Below, in pieces: positions 51,166-59,367 of a stretch of 64,000 nucleotides of DNA. This stretch comes from Actinocrispum wychmicini. Lineage in GTDB: Bacteria; Actinomycetota; Actinomycetes; Mycobacteriales; Pseudonocardiaceae. Below the pieces are notes generated by a model, which ran no database searches, was not told the DNA's origin, and saw nothing but the letters and a program-made list of their open reading frames with translations. The position numbers were made by a program, and so were the translations under genes. Within the stretch, counting starts at the first letter, position 1, and the number at the start of each line of letters is the position of its first letter. Where the stretch lies: the NCBI RefSeq assembly GCF_004345645.1, contig NZ_SLWS01000020.1, positions 1-64,000 on the forward strand, written 5' to 3'.

Positions 51166-52179
51166 CTACAGCCGGGCGCGGAGCCACTCCACCATCCGGG
51201 CCACGCCGTCCTTGGGGCTGATTTTGGGACGCCAGGAAAGAGCCGATGCGATCCTGCCCAGATCGCTGATATAGACGTCCTGATCCCCAGCCCGACGCGG
51301 TTCGTACGCCACCTCCGGCTCCGCCTGACCGGTGATCTCGGCCAGCAGAGGTCCGAACTCGCGCCACACGGAGATCGAGAAGTCGGGGCCGCCTCCGACG
51401 TTGAAGACCTCACCTGCGGCGCGGCCGTCGATCAACACCGGCAGCATCGCCTCGACGAGGTCATCAACGTGCAGCAGGTCTCGGACTTGCATGCCGTCCC
51501 CGAAGATAGTGATCGGCTCCCTTGCCAGCGTCCTGCGCGTGAGCCAGCTCACCCAGCCCTGGTCGACTGTGCCGTTCTGCCACTGCCCGTATATGCACGA
51601 CATCCGGAACACTGTCGTCGCCAGCCCGAACGTGCGGGCGTAGTCGCGGACGTAGAGATCACCCGCCAGTTTGGAACAGCCGTACGGCGTCGCCGCGTCG
51701 GTCGGGAAGTCCTCGTCGACACCTCGTGGGTAGTCGGGCAGGTGGTACCGGGTTTCGACGCGCGCTTTAGTCAGCGGCGCGAGGTCTCCGTAGACCTTGT
51801 TGGTCGAGGTGAACAGCACCCGAGCTGCGGGCGCCTGGGTGCGCACGGCCTCAAGTACGTTGAGCGTGCCCCGTGCGTTGATGTCGAAGTCGAGTCCCGG
51901 ATCGGTCACCGATGTCGTCACCGCGACCTGACCGGCTAGGTGGGCGACCGCGTCCGGTTGGTGGTCGTACACCACCGCGGTCATTGCGGCGGCGTCTCGC
52001 ACGTCCGCGCACACGAACGTCAGCCGCGACCCAGCGTCGTCGAGGAGCATGTTCAGGTTGGCGAGACTTCCCGAGCGGCTAAGCGAGTCGACGATCACGA
52101 CGTCGTGGTCGTCGCGGAGCAACGCGCCCACCAGGTTGCACCCGATGAACCCAGCTCCACCGGTGACGACTACGCGCAT
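51166..52179 (-). CDS. NAD-dependent nucleotide-sugar epimerase (CDP-paratose 2-epimerase-like)
   Basis: 337 residues from ATG at 52179, with GGAGGAG upstream. Extended SDR: TGGAGFIG at residues 6-13, VCADVRD, STNKVYGDL (a variant typical of tyvelose epimerases), YGCSKLAGD (YxxxK) and RMSCIYGQWQNGTVDQGWVSW, which closely follows CDP-paratose 2-epimerases. It would invert C2 of an NDP-sugar. This is the only fully intact gene in the leftward sugar operon. The preceding GT2-HEAT gene overlaps its start by 101 bases in another frame. Confidence 0.77.
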   Translation of the reverse strand: MRVVVTGGAGFIGCNLVGALLRDDHDVVIVDSLSRSGSLANLNMLLDDAGSRLTFVCADVRDAAAMTAVVYDHQPDAVAHLAGQVAVTTSVTDPGLDFDINARGTLNVLEAVRTQAPAARVLFTSTNKVYGDLAPLTKARVETRYHLPDYPRGVDEDFPTDAATPYGCSKLAGDLYVRDYARTFGLATTVFRMSCIYGQWQNGTVDQGWVSWLTRRTLAREPITIFGDGMQVRDLLHVDDLVEAMLPVLIDGRAAGEVFNVGGGPDFSISVWREFGPLLAEITGQAEPEVAYEPRRAGDQDVYISDLGRIASALSWRPKISPKDGVARMVEWLRARL

Positions 52180-53782
52180 GGCACTCCTCCTGGAACGGAC
52201 GGCTAGGTGCGGGAGAGGTGGGGCGGGGTGTACTCGCGAGACGCTGTTCGAACAGCACACCGAAGTCGTCGTCCGCATGATGTCTCGCGGCAGCCGCGCC
52301 GGCGTCACTCCAGCCGCGTTTGGCACTCAACCGCAGTGCCTGCATCGCTGAGTACCGGACGTTGCCCGCGCAGTCGGTGGCCAAGACCCGCTCCAGCTCG
52401 GCGATCCACCGCTCGGACCGCGAGTGCAGGGCGAAGCGCCCGATCGCGGTCACAGCCTCGGCGCGCACGCTGTCGAATGGATGGCTCCGCGCGACGTCGA
52501 CGAGCTCAGTCGCGCCCAAGGGTGAATCAGCCTGTCGAGCGAACTTTCCGCAGCACCAGGCTGCCGCCCCGGCCAGCCGGTGATCGGCGGCTGACAGCTG
52601 GTCGACGACGGGCCGCCACAACTCGACACGAGCACCGACATGTCCCACTTCGCCCAGGAAGTAGACGGCGTCGCGGACAACCTCGTTGTCGTTGAACCCG
52701 ACACATCTCGCCAAGATGTCGATCGCGTGGGCTTGGGCGTCCGGTAGCCCGGATACTCCCAAGGCCAGTCCGGCGAACGGAAGCGTGCGCTCGTCCATGC
52801 CGGTGGTCGCTCGCAGCAGCTCCGCGACCGCAGGCGCGCCGATCCTGCCCAACGACCAGGCGCACTCGTCCCTGGGGTAAAACGACCGATCACGCAGACC
52901 CGCGATGACGAACGGCACGGTGGCCTCACCCCCGATCCGCCCTAGGGCCGCGGCCATCCGCCAGCGGACGTCGAAGTCGTCGTGTTCGAGCAAAGTGTCG
53001 CCGATCACGGGGATGGCACCAGCGACCTCAGGGATGTCGTCGAGGCTGCCGAGGTGCATCCCGGCAGCCATGACCGTGGGCCAGGTCGCGTCCGGAGCGC
53101 GTAGGTCGGCGATCACTTGGTCTATCAGCTTGAGCGGCGATGCCGAACTCGGTGTGACGAAGGTCCGGTCATTGCGTTCCTCATGTCCGTAGTGGTAGAC
53201 CGACGCGCTCGGCTCGAACCGGACCCAGCGGCCTGCACTGGGAAGGGCCTGTTTGGTCCAGTAGTGGTCCTCCAGCTCGATCACAGTCTCGTCGAAAGGT
53301 CGCGCCTCCCACGAGGTCCGCCGGAACGCGGAGTTCGCGTTCCAGAAATCCGAGTCAGCGAATTCCGACCTCGGGTGGGCGTCCGAGAAGATGTCCAGGT
53401 CGCGCTTGTCCAGGAAGCGCGCGGTCGACGGGTAGATCTGACTGCCGTAGACGCCGAGCACTCCCGAGTTCCGGAGGTGTCGCACGAGGGCGTCGAGCCA
53501 GTTCGCGTTCGCGGGCACGGCGTGTGCGCTGAGCACGACCACCAAGGCGCCCGAGCATATCTCGATGGACCTGTTGAGAGCGATACCCGGTCGGTAGTCG
53601 GAAATGTCGATGACCTTGTTCGCGTAGTTGAGCGCCAACTCACGGGAACCGTCTGTGGAGGCGTTGTCAGCGGCGACAACCTCGACGCTGTAGACGCACT
53701 GCTGGGCGGTGACCGCCCTGAGCACGGCGTCGAGGTACTTGGCTTCATTGCGGAATCTCACGATCACACTGATGTCAGGCAT
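52079..53782 (-). CDS. Family 2 glycosyltransferase fused to HEAT repeats
   Basis: 567 residues from ATG at 53782. Residues 1 to about 230 are a GT-A glycosyltransferase (ISVIVRFRNEAKYLDAVLRAVTAQ, VVAADNASTDGSRELAL, LVVVLSAHAVPANANWLDAL, ANSAFRRTSWEARPFDE). Residues about 270-530 are HEAT/PBS-lyase-type repeats (VRWRMAAALGRIGGEATVPFVIAGLRD, DECAWSLGRIGAPAVAELL, VRAEAVTAIGRFAL, VRYSAMQALRLSA). The last 33 residues run into the downstream epimerase gene out of frame, so a late frameshift may have altered the C-terminus. HEAT repeats may recruit an acceptor protein. Start overlaps the stop of the aminotransferase gene by eight bases. Confidence 0.75.
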   Translation of the reverse strand: MPDISVIVRFRNEAKYLDAVLRAVTAQQCVYSVEVVAADNASTDGSRELALNYANKVIDISDYRPGIALNRSIEICSGALVVVLSAHAVPANANWLDALVRHLRNSGVLGVYGSQIYPSTARFLDKRDLDIFSDAHPRSEFADSDFWNANSAFRRTSWEARPFDETVIELEDHYWTKQALPSAGRWVRFEPSASVYHYGHEERNDRTFVTPSSASPLKLIDQVIADLRAPDATWPTVMAAGMHLGSLDDIPEVAGAIPVIGDTLLEHDDFDVRWRMAAALGRIGGEATVPFVIAGLRDRSFYPRDECAWSLGRIGAPAVAELLRATTGMDERTLPFAGLALGVSGLPDAQAHAIDILARCVGFNDNEVVRDAVYFLGEVGHVGARVELWRPVVDQLSAADHRLAGAAAWCCGKFARQADSPLGATELVDVARSHPFDSVRAEAVTAIGRFALHSRSERWIAELERVLATDCAGNVRYSAMQALRLSAKRGWSDAGAAAARHHADDDFGVLFEQRLASTPRPTSPAPSRPFQEECHARSRHRWSWVHRVQPGGRVAPRRPRRRDRRLA

Positions 53783-54884
53783 GGGACAACGCCTCCCCCG
53801 GACCGACGTCGGTGACGGCGGCAGTGACGTGCTCGGCGATGTACTGGATCTTGTCGTCGCGCAACTGGCCGTATGTCGGCAACCACATGGCCGCACCCGC
53901 TATCGCGTGCGCGACCGGAAAATTCCCCGACACGTGGGCGAGCACCGGCTGTCGGTCCAGCGCGGGCCAGATCGGCCGAGCGTCGATCCCCGCCCCGCGG
54001 AGCCTGTCGACGACCGCAGTGCGGCGAGGTACCCGGATTGTGTGCAGCCAGCAGGAACGACGAGCCCAGGGCGCGCAGGCCGGACCCGAACAGGCATCGG
54101 GAAGGAGCTCCCTGTAACGCTCGCTAACCCGGAGCCGCGCGGCAACCAGGTCATCCCACCGCTGAACCTGCCCGACTCCGACGGCCGCCACCAGATTGGT
54201 CATCCTGAACTTCCGCCCAAGGATACGGTGCACGTAGGGCTCCTCGGGAGTCATCCCGTGGTTGACCAGCAGCCGCATCGTCGCGGCGAGTTCGGCGTCG
54301 TTGGTGCTGGCGGAGCCACCCTCACCGGTGGTGACCGCCTTGTTCGCATGGAAGCTGAAGGTCGACACAACTCCTTGCGCGCCCACCGGCTCCCGCTTGT
54401 ATGTGGCCCCATGTGCCTAGGCGGCGTCCTGGATGACCGGCAGGCCCAGTCCGGCGAGTTCGTCGTAGTCGGCGGGGTGCCCAAGTAGATCGACTGCGAT
54501 GATTGCCTTCGTCCGAGCGGTGACGGCCCCGGCTGCGGGGGCTGGGTCGAGCGTCCACGTCGTCGGCGAGACGTCCGCCAAGACGACTTCGGCTCCGACC
54601 GCCAGGACCGACATAGCGGGCGCGGCGAAGGTGAGCGCGGGGACGATCACCTGGTCCCCGGGACCGATCCGCAGGGCCCGCAACGCCAGTTCGACGGCCA
54701 AAGTGCCGTTCGCCACCGCCACGGTGTGCTTATGGCTGATCCGCGCGTTCAGGGCTCGTTCGAACTCGGCCACGAACTGCCCTGTGCCGGATATCCAGCC
54801 TTGACGCATCGCCTCAGCCACGTACTCGTTCTCCACTGCCGAGAGATCAGGAGCACTGAGCGGTATCGAGACCGGCCCGATCAT
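53775..54884 (-). pseudogene. DegT/DnrJ/EryC1/StrS sugar aminotransferase interrupted by an in-frame TAG
   Basis: Start ATG 54884 (MIGPVSIPLSAPDLSAVE). The frame is colinear with PLP-dependent sugar aminotransferases (GWISGTGQFVAEFERAL, VANGTLAVELALRAL, DLLGHPADYDEL, VIQDAA) but has a TAG at 54417-54419 where relatives have Glu in DAAEAHGA. The same frame then resumes with AHGATYKREPVGAQGVVSTFSFHANKAVTTGEGG, which contains the PLP-binding Lys. A single GAG-to-TAG change explains the break; no frameshift. It probably installed an amino group on an NDP-sugar with the neighbouring UXS-like enzyme. Confidence 0.82.
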
Positions 54885-55850
54885 CGCCCCGCCCCGGGAG
54901 CTCCGGCGTCGGTGCAGGCGGCGGTCCCCGCGATTCGCGAGGAGAACCACGGGATTGCGAGGTCTAGACCATCCTCAAACGAGGTCTTCGGCTCCCAGCC
55001 GAGGACGGAGGACGCGAGCGAGATGTCCGGCATACGCCGACGGGGGTCTTCGGCCTTCTCTGGCCCCAGAACTATGTCGGAGTCCGAAACACAGCGGTCC
55101 CGGACCGACCTTGCCAGTTCGATGATCGTCGTCTCTCGCGGGTTTCCGATGTTGATCGGTCCGGGATGCGCCGATTTAGCCATGCGCACGACACCATCAA
55201 CGAGATCGGACACATAGCACAATGACCGCGTTTGCATGCCGTCGCCGTGAACGGTTATCGGCTGCGCCTTTAGCGCCTGGCTAACGAAGGTCGGAATAAC
55301 CCGACCGTCGTCCAGCCGCATGCGCGGCCCGAATGTGTTGAAAATGCGGACGATCGCCGCGTCAACCCCGCAGATGTTTTCGGTATGCGGTGACGAGCGC
55401 CTCGCTGAAGCGTTTCGCCTCGACATAGACAGCGCGCGGACCGACGGGATTGATGTTGCCCCAGTAACTTTCCGGCTGCGGGTGGACCGCCGGATCGCCG
55501 TAGACCTCGCTGGTCGAGGCCAGCACGAACCTGGCCTTCTTGTGCAGCGCCAACTCCAGCAGAGTCCGCGTACCCTCCGACCCCGCCCGCGACGTCTCGA
55601 TCGGCATGCGTAAGTGATCTGCGGGGCTCGCAGGTGAGGCGAGGTAGACGACCAGGTCGACCTCGCCCGCCAGGTCGAATGGCTGCACCACGTCGGTGTT
55701 GCGGAACGTGAACGAATCCTGGTCCAGCACGTGGCGGATATTCTCCGCAAGACCTGTCGACAGGTTGTCGACACAGACGACGTCGTAGCCATCGGCGAGC
55801 AAGCGCTCACATAGGTGGGAGCCGAGAAATCCAGCTCCGCCCGCGACCAT
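54881..55850 (-). pseudogene. Frameshifted UDP-glucuronate decarboxylase-like dehydratase
   Basis: From ATG 55850 the first frame encodes MVAGGAGFLGSHLCERLL ... VYLASPASPADH ... ASTSEVYGDPAVHPQ ... YVEAKRFSEALVTAYRKH. The second frame continues GVDAAIVRIFNTFGPRMRLDDGRVIPTFVSQAL ... GDGMQTRSLCYVSDLV to 54881. The break lies near 55365-55375, one base from restoring the usual YRKH-x-GVDAAIVRIFN. Motifs (SPASPxxH, GDGxQTRS) identify the UXS/SDR6E family that makes UDP-xylose. It overlaps the aminotransferase start by four bases, so it was the first gene of the operon. Confidence 0.8.
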
Positions 55851-56164
55851 CGCGCGCAATGCACCCCCCACGTGCTCGAAGCCGTCACCGCCAGGCCAGA
55901 CTGCCAGACCTGTTGTCACCGACACAACGAAGCGCCTCCTTCACACTCCATTGGACCAGCCACATCCGAATCCGTGTGACGACCCGAAATTGTGGTTAGC
56001 CCAAAAACGCAGGCGGTCACCCACTCGTCTCATCTGCCGTCCGCAACGTGCAGCAACGGTTGATGTCGTTCGGCGGCCGGCTGACCGCAGGACCGACGAC
56101 TCATCCGCCGCACTCGTGCCATTCCCAAGGCTGGCAACGGTTCCTGTCGCGTGACGGCACCGGC

Positions 56165-56537
56165 TCAGCCTGTGTCCCGGCTGAGCGTGGTCAGCATCGC
56201 CTTCTTGCGGGTCTCGTAGGCTTCCCGCTCGGCCTCCGTCGCTTCGGTCCCCCGCTGGATGAAGTAGGCGGCGGTGCGGGTGAGACTGTTGATCTCGGTC
56301 ACCGGGGTGTGCTCGGGCAAGTTGGCTGACACCATTCGTTCCTCGATGCCCTCGTGACGGGCGTTTGTGGCGTGCGCCGCTGTTCTCATCGAGGTGCCGC
56401 AGGCACCATTGATCGAGGTCGGCGACGGTCTGGTCGGGTTCGGTGGTGCCGTCGGGTATCCGGCTGGCCAGGAACCGGCCGGACCGTTCCGCCGGTAAGG
56501 ACAGGAACTGCAGAGGTTGTGCTTGCCGAAATGTCAT
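56165..56537 (-). pseudogene. Frameshifted hypothetical gene downstream of DUF2637
   Basis: Start ATG 56537 overlaps the DUF2637 stop (ATGA). Frame one reads MTFRQAQPLQFLSLPAERSG ... EPDQTVADLDQWCLRHLDEN. Frame two continues AAHATNARHEGIEERMVSANLPEHTPVTEINSLTRTAAYFIQRGTEAT to the stop at 56165. One indel near 56380 separates them. The joined product would be about 124 residues, soluble, and probably part of the conjugative-element module; no family named. Confidence 0.5.
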
Positions 56538-57653
56538 CCACGCAGGTCCGGAGCAAGCTCCGCGGGACCGGACCTGCCTGACGCCCCAGCACCGCACACC
56601 GCCGCTCGGTCTTCGGCGCGGATGGCTCGACACCAATCACGAGACTTCGCCGCACCAAGCCGCAACCGCTTGCGCAGAGTCTCCGCAGAGATAGGTCGAC
56701 CGGTCCTCGCCCAATGCTCACGGTTCAGCCGTACTGCCTCAGAAAACTGCCTCCGCTCAACTCCCGCCACCGGCAACGGGGACGCCGCGTCGCGCTCGAT
56801 CTGCAACGGCGACTCCGGCAGTACATGAACCGTCGGCCGGGCTGCGGTGCTATCTGATTGGTCGCCAGACGCCGATATCGCCGACTCCGATGGCATCCTC
56901 GAAACAGCACTCTCAGTTTGGCCCGCTACGAGCACCCGCGCACAGGCGTCGCTCGCGTGGACACCAGTACGCAGCATCCACACCAGATCCGCCGGAGCCT
57001 GCCGCCGCCAGCGCCGACCGTAACGCTCTCGAAGTAGAGCTATCGCCCGACGCAGCTCCAACTCGGCATCCACCGCATGGCGATAGCTGGTGAGCTGCCA
57101 CAACACCATTCGCCGCCACAACAACCAGGTGCGCCAACACCCACCGAACCAGTGGAATCGAGTCGCGTAGCGTGTTGTTCACGCCGCCCATCCGCCGAAG
57201 CAGTACCGTACGTCCCGCCTCGACGATGGCCAACAGCATCAACGGTGCCGCCGAGTGCAACCCAACGGCAACCCAGTCCGGCCAACCCCCAGCCGCGTTC
57301 GCCACGACCGTGCCGACCGACAGGACACGAACCAGTTGGCGCAGCCACCCGACCGGCGCGCCGATCCAAGCCAGCACCAAATCGAGCGCCACCACACTGA
57401 TCAAGCCACCGTCGATACCAGCTGGCACCCAGTCTGCCAATGGCACACCCTGCCGCGCAGCCAATTCCGACACCGTCACATACGAACCTGCCAACCCATA
57501 ACCGGCGACCACCATACCCAGAACCACCGCCACAGCTGCGAGCTGTCCCGAACTCAATCGGCGCAAACGGTCCCTCGCCGATGACTCGTCCGATGAGGGC
57601 ATCATTGCTGAGGTTCCTTCCGTGGTCGTGGCTGCCGCTGTCACCATGCTCAT
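56534..57653 (-). pseudogene. Frameshifted DUF2637 (SpdB-type) conjugation membrane protein
   Basis: ATG at 57653 follows AGGAGGG. Frame one gives four hydrophobic helices typical of DUF2637 (LAAVAVVLGMVVAGYGLAGSYVTVSEL, WVPAGIDGGLISVVALDLVLAWIG, VLSVGTVVANAAGGWPDWVAVGLHSAAPLMLLAIVEAGR). Frame two resumes with LWRRMVLWQLTSYRHAVDAELELRRAIALLRERYGRRWRR, the usual basic continuation, to the stop at 56534. The shift is near 57125. DUF2637 proteins are encoded by actinomycete integrative conjugative elements and plasmids, supporting an element origin of the island. Now likely inactive. Confidence 0.75.
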
Positions 57654-57895
57654 CACGACCACCCTCCTGTAGGTGAACGATCCGACAGAACCCGGCACGT
57701 GCGAGCCCGAGGAGAGCCCGAGAAGACTGGCACAGCACGACACCAAACGACACGTACCAACCAGCCACAGTGGACGTGACGTGCGAAAACAATGTATATT
57801 GGCCTCTTACAGATCATGAAAGGCCAGGGTTGATCTTGCCGTTGCTCGGCGTGTCCTCCCCGATCCTGATCGATTCATGATCTACGCAGGGATGG

Positions 57896-58883
57896 ATGAG
57901 GTACGCGGATGGAGGCGGCCTGTCCGAGCGGGGCAGGGCCACACGCGAAGCTGTTCGATTGCAGGCGGCCCAGTGGTTCGCTCAGGACGTTCCGGTCGCC
58001 GAGATCGCCCGCAGACTGCGGGTATCCACCAACGCGGTCTATACCTGGCGGCGCCGATGGCGAGCCGAGGGTGAAGCTGGCCTGGCGTCACAAGGATCCG
58101 GTGGGTCGTCGTGCCGGCTGGACCAGCCGAGACTGGATCGGCTGGCTGCGGCGTTGGAGCAAGGCCCCGCCGCGCATGGGTTCGGCGAGGATCAACGCTG
58201 GACCCTGGCCCGGGTCGCCGATCTGATCGCCCGCATGTTCCACACCCGCTACACGCTGCGTTGCGTGTCGTATCTGTTGCACCGCATGGGATTCTCGCCA
58301 CAGATACCGGCCCACCGCGCGACCGAGCGGGACGAGCGGGCGATCGCTACCTGGCGGCGGGAGGCATGGCCGGCGGGAAAACAGTAGCGGCGCAGCAAAA
58401 CGCCTGGCTGTGTTTCGAGGACGAGGCCGGGCAGACGCTGCGCCCGCCGAAGGCCCGCACCTGGGGCCGGCGGGGCCGGACACCTCAGATCTCGGTGTCA
58501 GGGAAAGGGTCGGGCCGGGTGTCGATCGCCGGGTTGGTGTGTGTCCGGCCTGGGCACCGGCCTCGGTTGATCTACCGCGTGCGGACCCATCGCGGTCGTA
58601 AGGGTGAACGGCGCAGCTTCGCCGAAACCGACTACGCCGCCCTGTTGGACGCCGCACACCAGCAGCTCGGTGCCCCGATTGTGGTGATCTGGGACAATCT
58701 CAACACGCACATCAGTCACGCGATGCGCAAACTGGTCGCCGCCCGGGACTGGCTGCACGTGATCCAGCTCCCGCCCTACGCCCCGGACCTCAACCCAACC
58801 GAGCACGTGTGGTCCCACGTCAAACGCAACCTGGGAAACCTGATCGTGCACGGCATCGACCAGCTCACCGCGATCGTGATCTG
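57896..58883 (+). pseudogene. 3'-truncated IS630 transposase needing a -1 frameshift
   Basis: The first frame (AVRLQAAQWFAQDVPVAEIARRLRVSTNAVYTWRRRW ... RREAWPAGKQ) is the helix-turn-helix half. The second (from about 58376) encodes the DDE half: AWLCFEDEAGQTLRPPKARTWG, VVIWDNLNTHIS and LPPYAPDLNPTEHVWSHVKRNL. The two are joined by a perfect -1 slippery heptamer at 58375-58381. The 3' end is cut off at 58883, exactly where the tRNA-Lys att repeat begins, after QLTAIVI; about 30 C-terminal residues and the right terminal repeat are missing. Confidence 0.82.
58375..58381 (+). other. Candidate -1 ribosomal frameshift heptamer (G GGA AAA)
   Basis: In the frame of the upstream transposase half the codons read gcg GGA AAA CAG TAG, so the heptamer is X XXY YYZ with a stop two codons on. 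Slipping back one base gives GGG AAA ACA GTA and enters the DDE half without a gap, as in other two-frame IS630 elements. Confidence 0.6.
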
Positions 58884-58924
58884 TAACCAGCGGGTTCGGG
58901 GTTCGAGTCCCTGGCGGCGCACCC
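58884..58924. repeat. att core, right copy (3' part of tRNA-Lys)
   Basis: Identical over 41 bases to 35385-35425; lacks the 5' half of the tRNA, so it is not a working tRNA. It forms the right border of the island and the left border of the integrase-bearing DNA. Confidence 0.85.
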
Positions 58925-58935
58925 GGGAAAGTCGG

Positions 58936-58982
58936 CGGCGACCAGCCAATCCTCCGGTAAGTGAGGATCATGCTGGTCGCCG
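58936..58982. terminator. Two-tier hairpin next to the right att copy
   Basis: Outer 11-bp stem cggcgaccagc/gctggtcgccg with an inner atcctc/gaggat stem. It lies 11 bases past the core, where integrase arm-type sites or a terminator for the leftward integrase gene would be expected. Confidence 0.6.
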
Positions 58983-59367
58983 TTGATCTATGGTGAGGCC
59001 GGCGGGTGGCCGCAGTTGTCCGTCACAGTCCGCGGTCGCCGCTATGGAAATGGTGCCCGGCCTGCAAAGTGTGTTCCGCCTGGCGGCACGTCACGTTGTG
59101 CCGCTGTTCGCTGAACGCGTTCAGAGACCCATCCCCGTTGACGAACTCGCATTCCCTGAGGCCTCGATCTCGCCGCCATGGCCTGCCCACAGCGCCACAA
59201 TCCTCTGCCTCGTGGAAGATCAGCGGCAACTTGGACACCGGGCGCGGCAAGCCCTGTTCGCAGTCGCCGCGTCGGCTGCGGACCTCACCGACCGATGTGT
59301 CGGACGCACCCTCAGTTTTGGCGATCCCCTATCTCGACGACGATCTTTCCTTGGTCGACCTGCCCCG
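58983..59367. other. Region without a supportable gene (integrase-proximal)
   Basis: Rightward frames exist but show no family resemblance, codon bias or ribosome-binding site. The stretch separates the att core from the integrase 3' end and probably holds integrase-binding sites. Confidence 0.5.

Larger units (their letters stand above)
35385..58924. mobile_element. tRNA-Lys-bounded genomic island (about 23.5 kb)
   Basis: The region between the two copies of the 41-base core has five or more insertion-sequence copies or remnants, several broken genes, and a conjugation-type DUF2637 gene. It also holds an AT-richer block of intact conflict-type genes. No integrase lies inside; a tyrosine recombinase is just beyond the right core. 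This resembles a mobilisable island (CIME) or one member of a tandem array that has lost its own integrase. Confidence 0.7.
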
